19,666 nucleotides of DNA from Clostridia bacterium. GTDB lineage: Bacteria > Bacillota > Clostridia > Christensenellales > Borkfalkiaceae. The first letter of the stretch is position 1. Each line of letters begins with the position of its first letter. The stretch spans positions 1 through 19,666 of the forward strand of contig JAGCIP010000174.1 in NCBI GenBank assembly GCA_017648525.1, written 5' to 3'. The translations under genes and the position numbers were made by a program. Below the pieces are notes generated by a model. The model did not search any database, was not told where the DNA came from, and was given only the letters and a program-made list of their open reading frames with translations. Shown piece by piece: positions 1-5,744 of the stretch.

Positions 1-168
1 GATTTTAAAACGATTAGTGATAACAACTTTTATATTCCTAATAGGCATTTTTTAATGCACGGGTTTAGCAAGAGAAATTATACAAAAAAAGATTGTTTGT
101 GCCTTTTATTAATTTTATATGGCTTAATAGAACAAAAGGATATGTTAATTAAAGACAAAACTAATTAA
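1..168 (+). CDS. C-terminal fragment of an unidentified protein with a HEPN-like RxxxxH motif
   Basis: Frame 1 is open from the first base to a TAA at 166-168 and gives 55 residues; the start lies outside the window. The fragment contains IPNRHFLMHGF at residues 13-23, followed by a hydrophobic stretch, CLCLLLILYGL, and a polar tail. An arginine, four residues, then a histidine followed by glycine resembles the RX4-6H motif of HEPN-type ribonuclease folds, and similar N-R-H-x-x-x-H-G tails occur in uncharacterised bacterial proteins. That is resemblance over a few residues only, so no function is assigned. Codon use is very AT-rich. No clear terminator follows on this strand. The next gene is a tRNA on the opposite strand. 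Confidence 0.5.
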   Translation, partial: DFKTISDNNFYIPNRHFLMHGFSKRNYTKKDCLCLLLILYGLIEQKDMLIKDKTN

Positions 169-223
169 AAAAGGCACTTTGGTGTACGCTTGTCTTGATA
201 CAAGTCGGCTCGGCTATTATGAA

Positions 224-252
224 AAAGAAAAAAGCCCTTGCAAAAGGACTTT
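224..252 (-). terminator. Intrinsic terminator of the tRNA-Ser transcript
   Basis: On the minus strand, positions 252-244 and 239-231 form a 9-bp stem (one U-G wobble) with a 4-base loop. A run of T follows (the A-rich stretch 225-233 on the plus strand). It lies about 50 bases past the tRNA 3' end. Confidence 0.75.
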
Positions 253-265
253 ACATAAAGAAATA

Positions 266-298
266 TAACCTAACCCGATTTGAGTTCGGATTAGGTTA
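266..298 (-). other. Stable hairpin in the tRNA-Ser trailer
   Basis: Positions 298-286 and 278-266 form a 13-bp stem around a 7-base loop, starting 4 bases after the encoded CCA. The only imperfect pair is U-G on the minus-strand RNA and would be a C-A mismatch on the plus strand. The structure therefore fits the tRNA precursor. There is no T-run directly after it, so it is probably a trailer or processing structure rather than the terminator. Confidence 0.5.
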
Positions 299-302
299 CA
301 AT

Positions 303-390
303 TGGCGGAGAGGAGAGGATTCGAACCTCCGATACGTTGCCGTATACACGCTTTCCAAGCGTGCACATTAGACCACTCTGACACCTCTCC
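303..390 (-). tRNA. tRNA-Ser (anticodon GGA)
   Basis: Read on the minus strand, the acceptor GGAGAGG (390-384) pairs with CCTCTCC (313-307). A discriminator G and an encoded CCA (305-303) follow. The anticodon arm is CACGC-TTGGAAA-GCGTG, giving anticodon GGA, which reads UCC and UCU serine codons. The T-arm has the usual GGTTCGAATCC, and a long variable arm typical of class II tRNA-Ser is present. The 88-base length including CCA fits. It appears to be transcribed alone, from a promoter at 406-434 to a terminator at 224-252. Confidence 0.97.
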
Positions 391-405
391 GTCAGTCTAT
401 CGTCT

Positions 406-434
406 ATTCTAATATATTTTTAAAATAAAAGCAA
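406..434 (-). promoter_or_regulatory. Sigma-A promoter of tRNA-Ser
   Basis: On the minus strand, TTGCTT (434-429), a 17-base spacer, then TAGAAT (411-406). The predicted start is near 399, about 9 bases upstream of the mature tRNA 5' end. Confidence 0.65.
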
Positions 435-483
435 GTTAATACTTATTAAAAATAAAAAATTATTATTAAATTTAAAATGGGTA

Positions 484-512
484 TTCACAAAATTAAAATT
501 ATGCGCTATAAT
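484..512 (+). promoter_or_regulatory. Sigma-A promoter of the small membrane protein gene
   Basis: TTCACA (484-489), a 17-base spacer, then a perfect TATAAT (507-512). The predicted start is near 519. This places transcription downstream of the ATG at 477 and so favours the ATG at 546 as the translation start. Confidence 0.75.
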
Positions 513-545
513 AATTATAATAAGTGTTTAAGGAGGGATAAAATT

Positions 546-770
546 ATGACTTGGTTTAACAAACAAAGCAAATTAGTGCAAATTTTATTACTTTTAATTC
601 CGGTTGTCAATTGGTTTACCGAAATAGTGGTTAGATGGTCAACTTGGCTTAAAAAAGGCGGTTTGATAAGGCTAATCGTTTGCGTTTTAGTTACTATACC
701 TAGTGGTATCGTTATCGGTTGGCTAGACCTTTTATGGGTGCTATTATTTGGAGAATTCTTCTTACAATAG
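546..770 (+). CDS. Small two-helix membrane protein, 74 residues, function unknown
   Basis: The ATG at 546 is preceded by AAGGAGGG at 530-537, an excellent ribosome binding site. An in-frame ATG at 477 lies upstream of the promoter and is unlikely to be used. The 74-residue product has two hydrophobic segments, about residues 10-30 (start LVQILLLLIPVVNWF) and 41-70. They are separated by a short basic loop, WLKKGG, so both ends may face the same side. I see no signal peptidase site and no catalytic motif. The gene is a single transcription unit with its own promoter and terminator. I believe similar short membrane proteins are found in Clostridia, but I know of no assigned role. Confidence 0.8.
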   Translation: MTWFNKQSKLVQILLLLIPVVNWFTEIVVRWSTWLKKGGLIRLIVCVLVTIPSGIVIGWLDLLWVLLFGEFFLQ

Positions 771-792
771 TCTGATTTTAATCGTTTTTATC

Positions 793-829
793 AAAAACCT
801 TGGTTTTTCGCCAAGGTTTTTGTTTTTTT
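793..829 (+). terminator. Intrinsic terminator after the small membrane protein gene
   Basis: An 11-bp perfect stem (793-803 with 811-821), a 7-base loop, then GTTTTTTT. It separates this gene from the nrdD promoter region. Confidence 0.9.
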
Positions 830-835
830 ATTAAA

Positions 836-851
836 ACACAAGATATTGTGG
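836..851 (+). promoter_or_regulatory. Upstream NrdR box of nrdD
   Basis: ACACAAGATATTGTGG matches 14 of 16 positions of the NrdR operator consensus, which I recall as acaCwAtATaTwgtgt. NrdR is the ATP-cone repressor of ribonucleotide reductase genes. The site lies 63 bp upstream of a second copy. Confidence 0.75.
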
Positions 852-890
852 TTGAGTAAAAAAAATTTTACAAAATATAGGCATAAAACG

Positions 891-920
891 TTGACAAAGC
901 GCAATATATTGTGGTATATT
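891..920 (+). promoter_or_regulatory. Sigma-A promoter of nrdD with an NrdR box inside the spacer
   Basis: TTGACA (891-896), an 18-base spacer, then TATATT (915-920). The second NrdR-like box, GCGCAATATATTGTGG (899-914), fills almost the whole spacer. A repressor bound there would block RNA polymerase. The predicted start is near 927, which leaves a leader of about 36 bases. Confidence 0.75.
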
Positions 921-962
921 AAGAAAGCATACAACAAAAAACTATAATACGGAGGAAAAGTT

Positions 963-3329
963 ATGTTTCAAGTTAAAAAAAGAGACGGAAAGTTAGTTGA
1001 ATACGATATGAGTAAAATCTCTATCGCTATATCTAAAGCGTTTAACGCAAAAGGCGTTAACTACACGGCAGATATTCTTAATATGTTAACGCTCCGCGTA
1101 TCGGCTGATTTTTCTAAAAAGATTAAAGACAATCTTATCAACGTTGAAGATATTCAAGATAGCGTTGAAGTAGTACTTATTCAAGCAGGCTACGTTGACG
1201 TTGCAAAGAGTTATATTCTTTACCGTAAACAAAGGGAAAAAGTTCGTAACATCAAATCTACTCTCGTTGACTACAAAAAAGTTGTTGACGACTATTTGAA
1301 AGTTGCAGACTGGCGTGTTAAAGAAAACTCTACCGTTACCTATTCGGTTGGTGGTTTAATTCTTTCTAACAGCGGTGCTGTTACTGCTAACTATTGGTTA
1401 AGCGAAGTTTACGACGAAGAAATTGGAAACGCACACAGAAATGCGGATATTCATATTCACGACCTTTCAATGCTTACCGGATACTGCGCAGGTTGGTCAC
1501 TTCGTCAACTTATTAAAGAAGGTTTGGGCGGTGTTGCCGGCAAAATTACTTCTTCACCCGCAGGCCATTTGTCAACCCTTTGTAACCAAATGGTAAACTT
1601 CCTTGGCATTATGCAAAACGAGTGGGCAGGTGCGCAAGCGTTCTCGTCTTTCGACACTTATCTTGCTCCGTTCGTTAAGGTTGATAACCTTACTTACAAA
1701 GAAGTTAAACAATGTATTCAATCGTTTATCTACGGTGTAAATACGCCTAGCAGATGGGGTACTCAATCTCCGTTTACCAACATTACTCTTGACTGGGTAG
1801 TTCCTAACGACTTGGCTGAAATGAACGCTATCGTTGGCGGAAAGGAAATGGACTTTAAGTACAAAGACTGCGTAAACGAAATGGCTATGATTAACAAGGC
1901 TTTCATTGAAATTATGATTGAAGGCGACGCAAATGGTAGAGGGTTCCAATATCCTATTCCTACCTATTCAATCACCAGCAATTTCGACTGGTCTGAAACC
2001 GAAAATAACAAGTTGTTGTTTGAAATGACCGCTAAATACGGCACGCCATACTTCTCAAACTACATCAACAGCGATATGGAACCGAGCGACGTTCGTTCTA
2101 TGTGCTGTAGATTAAGACTTGACCTAAGAGAACTCCGTAAAAAATCGGGTGGTTTCTTTGGTAGTGGTGAAAGCACCGGTTCAATCGGTGTTGTAACCAT
2201 CAATATGCCTAGAATTGCATACCTTTCTAATACCGTAGAAGAATTCTACGACAGATTAAAGAATATGCTTGATATTTCTGCTCGTTCACTTAAGGTTAAG
2301 AGAGATACCGTTACCAAACTTTTAGAAGCAGGACTTTATCCTTACACCAAGAGATATTTGGGAACGTTTAACAACCACTTCTCGACTATCGGTTTAGTTG
2401 GTATGAACGAAGCGTGCTTAAACGCTAAATGGATTAAGAAAGACCTTACTCACGAAGAAGCACAAAATTTCACCAAAGAAGTTCTTAACTTCATGAGAAA
2501 TAAACTTTCAGACTATCAAGAAATGTACGGCGACTTGTATAACCTTGAAGCAACGCCTGCGGAATCTACTTCTTTCCGTCTTGCAAAACACGATAAGAAG
2601 AGATATCCCGACATTATTACTGCGTCTGATAACGAAAGCACGCCTTATTACACCAACAGTTCACACTTGCCTGTAAACTATACAGAAGATATTTTCTCGG
2701 CACTCGACATTCAAGACGAATTGCAAACTCTTTACACTTCAGGTACTGTATTCCACGCTTTCTTGGGACAAAAACTTCCCGACTGGAAGGCTGCTGCAAA
2801 TCTTGTTAGAAAGATTGCTGAAAACTATAAACTTCCTTACTACACCATGTCGCCGACCTATTCTGTATGTGCTGACCACGGTTATATTGCAGGCGAAGTT
2901 TACGAATGCCCGACTTGTGGAAAGAAAACCGAGGTTTACAGCCGTATAACCGGATATTATCGTCCTATCCAAAACTGGAACGACGGTAAGAGAAAGGAAT
3001 TTGAAGATAGAAAGGTTTACGACATTGAAAATTCTAAACTTACCAAGAAAGCAGAAGATGCTTGTGCTTGCGAAAAGAAAGAAGAAGTTAAACCCGAACT
3101 CGACGGACCTGTTCTCTTTACTAGAAACGGTTGCCCCAACTGCAAAACGAGCAAAATGATGCTTGACAAAGCAGGGGTTAAATACTCGGTAGTAAATGCA
3201 GAAGAAAACAAGGAACTTACCATCAAATACGGCGTAAAGAAAGCGCCCACCTTGTTAGTTCCAAACGGTAGCGGATTCGTAGCATACGACAACGCAAGTG
3301 AAATTAGAAAATATATAGAGAATAAATAA
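963..3329 (+). CDS. nrdD: Anaerobic (class III) ribonucleoside-triphosphate reductase with a C-terminal redoxin domain
   Basis: Makes dNTPs from NTPs with a glycyl radical. The domains in order are an ATP-cone regulatory domain (about residues 1-95, starting MFQVKKRDGK), the reductase barrel (about 110-630), a zinc/glycyl-radical domain (630-690) and a redoxin-like domain (715-788). Visible key residues are C175 (GYCAGW), the thiyl-candidate C382 in SMCCRL, metal ligands around C636, C649 and C652, and radical G664 in RITGYYRP. The extra domain reads GPVLFTRNGCPNC, has a CPNC pair at C724/C727 and includes the APTLLVP cis-proline segment typical of glutaredoxin and thioredoxin folds. A CAC pair (C701/C703) sits in the linker. 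Most class III reductases end soon after the glycyl loop. An internal redoxin fits the formate-independent, redoxin-using type. The start is supported by GGAGG at 952-956. It overlaps the next gene by one base. Confidence 0.95.
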   Translation: MFQVKKRDGKLVEYDMSKISIAISKAFNAKGVNYTADILNMLTLRVSADFSKKIKDNLINVEDIQDSVEVVLIQAGYVDVAKSYILYRKQREKVRNIKSTLVDYKKVVDDYLKVADWRVKENSTVTYSVGGLILSNSGAVTANYWLSEVYDEEIGNAHRNADIHIHDLSMLTGYCAGWSLRQLIKEGLGGVAGKITSSPAGHLSTLCNQMVNFLGIMQNEWAGAQAFSSFDTYLAPFVKVDNLTYKEVKQCIQSFIYGVNTPSRWGTQSPFTNITLDWVVPNDLAEMNAIVGGKEMDFKYKDCVNEMAMINKAFIEIMIEGDANGRGFQYPIPTYSITSNFDWSETENNKLLFEMTAKYGTPYFSNYINSDMEPSDVRSMCCRLRLDLRELRKKSGGFFGSGESTGSIGVVTINMPRIAYLSNTVEEFYDRLKNMLDISARSLKVKRDTVTKLLEAGLYPYTKRYLGTFNNHFSTIGLVGMNEACLNAKWIKKDLTHEEAQNFTKEVLNFMRNKLSDYQEMYGDLYNLEATPAESTSFRLAKHDKKRYPDIITASDNESTPYYTNSSHLPVNYTEDIFSALDIQDELQTLYTSGTVFHAFLGQKLPDWKAAANLVRKIAENYKLPYYTMSPTYSVCADHGYIAGEVYECPTCGKKTEVYSRITGYYRPIQNWNDGKRKEFEDRKVYDIENSKLTKKAEDACACEKKEEVKPELDGPVLFTRNGCPNCKTSKMMLDKAGVKYSVVNAEENKELTIKYGVKKAPTLLVPNGSGFVAYDNASEIRKYIENK

Positions 3330-4243
3330 TGTACGATTTGATAGTAATCGGCGCAGGCGCGGCAGGGATGACCTCCGCGCTATATGCGCTCAGGAACGGA
3401 AAAACTGTATTAGTGTTAGAAAGTGAAAGTTTAGGCGGGCAGATTGCAACTTCGCCAAGACTTGAAAATTACCCGTCTATAAAAGAAATTAGCGGTGAAC
3501 AGTTCGCTGATAACCTTTTTGAACAAATTACGCATCACGGAGCGGAACTTGAAATAGAAAAGGTAGTAGGCGTTGAAAAACTTGCCGACAAAACCTTTAA
3601 GGTAAAGACCGAATATAACGAATATTCTGCAAAGAGTGTTATTATTGCGTCTGGGGTAAAGCACAAACATTTAAGAACTAAATCTAATAGAGACGATTTG
3701 GTTGGCAAAGGTGTTTATTACTGCGCTATTTGCGACGGCCCGTTTTATAAAGACAAGGAAGTTGTTGTTATAGGTGACGCAAACACCGCCCTGCAATATA
3801 GTTTATTGCTTTCTTCTTATTGCAAAAAGGTTTATATTTATACTTTATTTGATAAGTTTTTTGGCGATAAAAGTCTTGTTAAGGCTTTGCACGCAAAGGA
3901 AAATATCGAATGGAGACCTAATACTTCGGTTATAGATTTTATCGGAGAAGATGAACTAACCGCAATCGAATATAAAGATAAAGACGGCAATATTTTAACC
4001 CACGAAATTACAGGCGTGTTCGTTGCAATCGGTCAAATTCCCGACAATAAGGCTTTTGAAAATTTAGTAGATTTAGATTCAATGGGCTACATAATTGCAG
4101 ACGAAACTTGCAAAACTAAAACAGAAGGCTTATTCGTTGCGGGCGATTGCCGTACTAAAGCGGTTAGACAAGTATCTACTGCTGTTGGCGACGGTGCGGT
4201 TGCCGCTACTAACGCTAGTTTTTATATTGAAAGTTTAGATTAA
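3329..4243 (+). CDS. Thioredoxin-reductase-like flavoprotein lacking NADPH-binding motifs
   Basis: A 304-residue member of the low-molecular-weight thioredoxin reductase family. The FAD-binding GAGAAG is at residues 8-13, the redox-active C132-A-I-C135 is in the central domain, and the C-terminal FAD motif is GLFVAGDCR (267-275). The pyridine-nucleotide domain is abnormal. The usual GGGNSA is GDANTA (149-154), and the usual HRRxxxR is replaced by YTLFDKF (171-177), with no arginine available for the NADPH phosphate. Loss of both motifs is known in ferredoxin-dependent flavin thioredoxin reductases of clostridia. I infer that this enzyme takes electrons from an iron protein and passes them to the redoxin domain of NrdD. 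Its ATG overlaps the nrdD stop (TAATG), so translation is probably coupled, and a rubredoxin gene follows 11 bases later. The name trxB is a family label rather than proof of NADPH use. Confidence 0.9.
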   Translation: MYDLIVIGAGAAGMTSALYALRNGKTVLVLESESLGGQIATSPRLENYPSIKEISGEQFADNLFEQITHHGAELEIEKVVGVEKLADKTFKVKTEYNEYSAKSVIIASGVKHKHLRTKSNRDDLVGKGVYYCAICDGPFYKDKEVVVIGDANTALQYSLLLSSYCKKVYIYTLFDKFFGDKSLVKALHAKENIEWRPNTSVIDFIGEDELTAIEYKDKDGNILTHEITGVFVAIGQIPDNKAFENLVDLDSMGYIIADETCKTKTEGLFVAGDCRTKAVRQVSTAVGDGAVAATNASFYIESLD

Positions 4244-4254
4244 GGAGATAAATT

Positions 4255-4407
4255 ATGAAATACGTTTGTCCTTGCGGATACGTTTACGACGAAGATTTGG
4301 GTGATATCGAAAATGGTGTTGCTCCCGGAACGAAGTTCGAAGATATTGATGAAAGTTGGGCTTGCCCGATTTGCGGACTCGGTAAAGATGCGTTTGAAGT
4401 AGAGTAA
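4255..4407 (+). CDS. Rubredoxin with a shortened first iron-binding loop
   Basis: A 50-residue protein too short for many gene finders. It has the rubredoxin signature GVAPGTKFEDI at residues 22-32 and a C-terminal CPICGLGKDAFEV (37-49). This family binds one iron through four cysteines in two CxxCG loops and carries single electrons. Here the second loop is normal (C37, C40). The first reads YVCPCGY, with C5 and C7 separated by one residue instead of two. AAGGAGAT (4242-4249) overlaps the trxB stop and places the gene in the nrdD operon. A terminator follows. In this context it is a candidate electron donor to the preceding flavoprotein. Iron binding by the altered loop is untested. Confidence 0.9.
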   Translation: MKYVCPCGYVYDEDLGDIENGVAPGTKFEDIDESWACPICGLGKDAFEVE

Positions 4408-4434
4408 ATTGTATACCGATTAAGATAAAATAAT

Positions 4435-4468
4435 GGCGACTGCAATTTTGCAGTCGCCGTATTTTTTT
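4435..4468. terminator. Terminator between the converging nrdD operon and nrdG
   Basis: A 10-bp GC-rich stem (4435-4444 with 4449-4458), a 4-base loop, then GTATTTTTTT on the plus strand. On the minus strand the stem is followed by an AT-rich stretch, so it probably serves both converging units. Confidence 0.88.
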
Positions 4469-4471
4469 GGT

Positions 4472-5164
4472 TTAATAACCTCGTAAGTAAGTGTTGGGGA
4501 TTAAAGGTGAGAGCAAAGCCTTAAACTCTTCTGCTTGTTCCTTACTAACTTCGCTATATCCTGAACGAATACAGTTTTCGTTATCGATATATTTTTGCAA
4601 GAAATACTTGTTTGCACCCTTTATCCACTCGCCGATATTTTTCATAACTTGGTTATCGTGATATTCTTTTATTAAAGTGGTGCGAAGTTCGTAGTTGACG
4701 CCGTTATTCAAAAAATAATCAACTGTTTTTTCAACCTTGCTTAAATCGTAACCGTCAATACCGATTATATTTGAATAGCCTTTCTTATCGCTTTTTATAT
4801 CGGTTGCAAAGTAATCCACAAGTCCGTTTTCCCAAAGGCTTTTAACTAGGTCGGGGGAAGTGCCGTTTGTATCTAGTTTAACCGAATAGCCAAGTGCTTT
4901 AATCTTTTCAATAAATGCGGGCAAATCTTTTTGCAAAGTGGGCTCGCCACCTGAAATGCACACGCCGTCTAAAAGCCCTTTGCGCTTTTTTAGATAATCT
5001 AAAACTTGGTTTTCATCAATAATAGGTAAAGATTTATAACCCAAAACAAGTGGGGAATTATGACAAAACCCGCAACGGAAATTACAACCGCCCGTGAAAA
5101 TGGTGGCTGAAACAAAACCGTCGTAATCGACTAGAGACATTTTTTCTAAACCAGATATTAGCAT
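4472..5164 (-). CDS. nrdG: Anaerobic ribonucleotide reductase activating protein (radical SAM)
   Basis: Installs the glycyl radical on NrdD using S-adenosylmethionine and a [4Fe-4S] cluster. The cluster motif CNFRCGFC (C27, C31, C34) is preceded by FTGGCN, and SGGEP follows at residues 71-75. At 230 residues it is longer than the compact E. coli NrdG and resembles the NrdG2 branch of the family (TIGR02495). It lies tail to tail with the nrdD operon and has its own promoter rather than being co-transcribed. The first ATG has an AAGGTG ribosome binding site about 5 bases upstream. A second methionine at residue 9 is possible but less well placed. Assignment to NrdD rather than to another glycyl radical enzyme rests on family resemblance and adjacency. 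Confidence 0.93.
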   Translation of the reverse strand: MLISGLEKMSLVDYDGFVSATIFTGGCNFRCGFCHNSPLVLGYKSLPIIDENQVLDYLKKRKGLLDGVCISGGEPTLQKDLPAFIEKIKALGYSVKLDTNGTSPDLVKSLWENGLVDYFATDIKSDKKGYSNIIGIDGYDLSKVEKTVDYFLNNGVNYELRTTLIKEYHDNQVMKNIGEWIKGANKYFLQKYIDNENCIRSGYSEVSKEQAEEFKALLSPLIPNTYLRGY

Positions 5165-5180
5165 ATTATCACCTTAATAT

Positions 5181-5210
5181 ATAATACCACATTAAAAATA
5201 CGCTTGTCAA
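5181..5210 (-). promoter_or_regulatory. Sigma-A promoter of nrdG
   Basis: On the minus strand, a perfect TTGACA (5210-5205), an 18-base spacer, then TATTAT (5186-5181). I see no NrdR box here. The -35 overlaps that of the divergent dtd promoter. Confidence 0.75.
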
Positions 5211-5232
5211 ATAAAGTTTGTTGTGTTATCAT
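5204..5232 (+). promoter_or_regulatory. Sigma-A promoter of dtd
   Basis: TTGTCA (5204-5209), a 17-base spacer, then TATCAT (5227-5232). The predicted start near 5239 leaves a short leader carrying AAAGGAGA before the ATG at 5256. It rules out a start at 5223. Confidence 0.7.
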
Positions 5233-5255
5233 ATACTCATGCAAAGGAGATAATT

Positions 5256-5693
5256 ATGAAAGCAGTTATACAGCGTGTGTTAGATGCAACCTTAAAGGTA
5301 GACGGAGAGTTAATTTCTCAAATAGGAAAGGGCTACGTAATCTTTTTAGGCGTTGGTAAAGGCGATGGCAAAGAGCAAGCCGACTATATGATTAAAAAGA
5401 TACCGCCACTTCGCATTTGTGAAGATGAAAACGGCAAAATAAACAAGTCTATTATCGACGAGAAAGGAGAAATTTTATTAGTTTCACAATTTACCTTGTT
5501 TGCGGATACTTCGCACGGTAACCGCCCGTCTTTTTTTGAAGCGGAAAGCCCCGAAAAAGCAAACGAATTATACCTTTACGTTGCAGAAGGGTTAAGGGCG
5601 CAAGGCGTTCCCGTGAAACTTGGTGTGTTCGGCGCGGATATGAAAATTACCCAAACTAACGACGGGCCTTTTACGATTATTTTAGAAAAATAA
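5256..5693 (+). CDS. dtd: D-aminoacyl-tRNA deacylase
   Basis: Cytoplasmic proofreading enzyme that hydrolyses D-amino acids (and glycine misattached to tRNA-Ala) from tRNA. The 145-residue length is normal for the family. The N-terminus MKAVIQRV is canonical and fixes the start at 5256, with AAAGGAGA 6 bases upstream. An in-frame ATG at 5223 would add an unsupported extension overlapping the promoter. The catalytic-region motif SQFTLFAD is at residues 77-84, and the second motif NDGPFT is at 135-140, carrying the Gly-Pro pair that rejects L-amino acids. The valine usual after Gly-Pro is a phenylalanine here, a small deviation. It is a single gene between its own promoter and a terminator shared with the convergent repressor gene. 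Confidence 0.96.
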   Translation: MKAVIQRVLDATLKVDGELISQIGKGYVIFLGVGKGDGKEQADYMIKKIPPLRICEDENGKINKSIIDEKGEILLVSQFTLFADTSHGNRPSFFEAESPEKANELYLYVAEGLRAQGVPVKLGVFGADMKITQTNDGPFTIILEK

Positions 5694-5731
5694 AAAAGCG
5701 CGACTTCTATTTTTTAATAAGTCGCACTTTT
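5694..5731. terminator. Bidirectional terminator between dtd and the deoR-type gene
   Basis: GCGACTT (5700-5706) pairs with AAGTCGC (5719-5725). Beyond one mismatch, AAAAG (5694-5698) pairs with CTTTT (5727-5731), which supplies T-runs in both directions between convergent genes. Confidence 0.75.
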
Positions 5732-5744
5732 AGTTTAATTATCG

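Noticed and set aside
179..268. Short plus-strand frame starting at TTG 179
   Set aside because: It has no ribosome binding site and overlaps the tRNA terminator on the other strand, with no recognisable product.
477..545. N-terminal extension of the small membrane protein from the ATG at 477
   Set aside because: The predicted promoter (484-512) lies inside it, and the strong AAGGAGGG serves the ATG at 546. The extension is also an AT-rich low-information sequence.
5223..5255. N-terminal extension of dtd from the ATG at 5223
   Set aside because: It overlaps the -10 element, has no ribosome binding site, and the family begins with MKAVIQRV as encoded at 5256.
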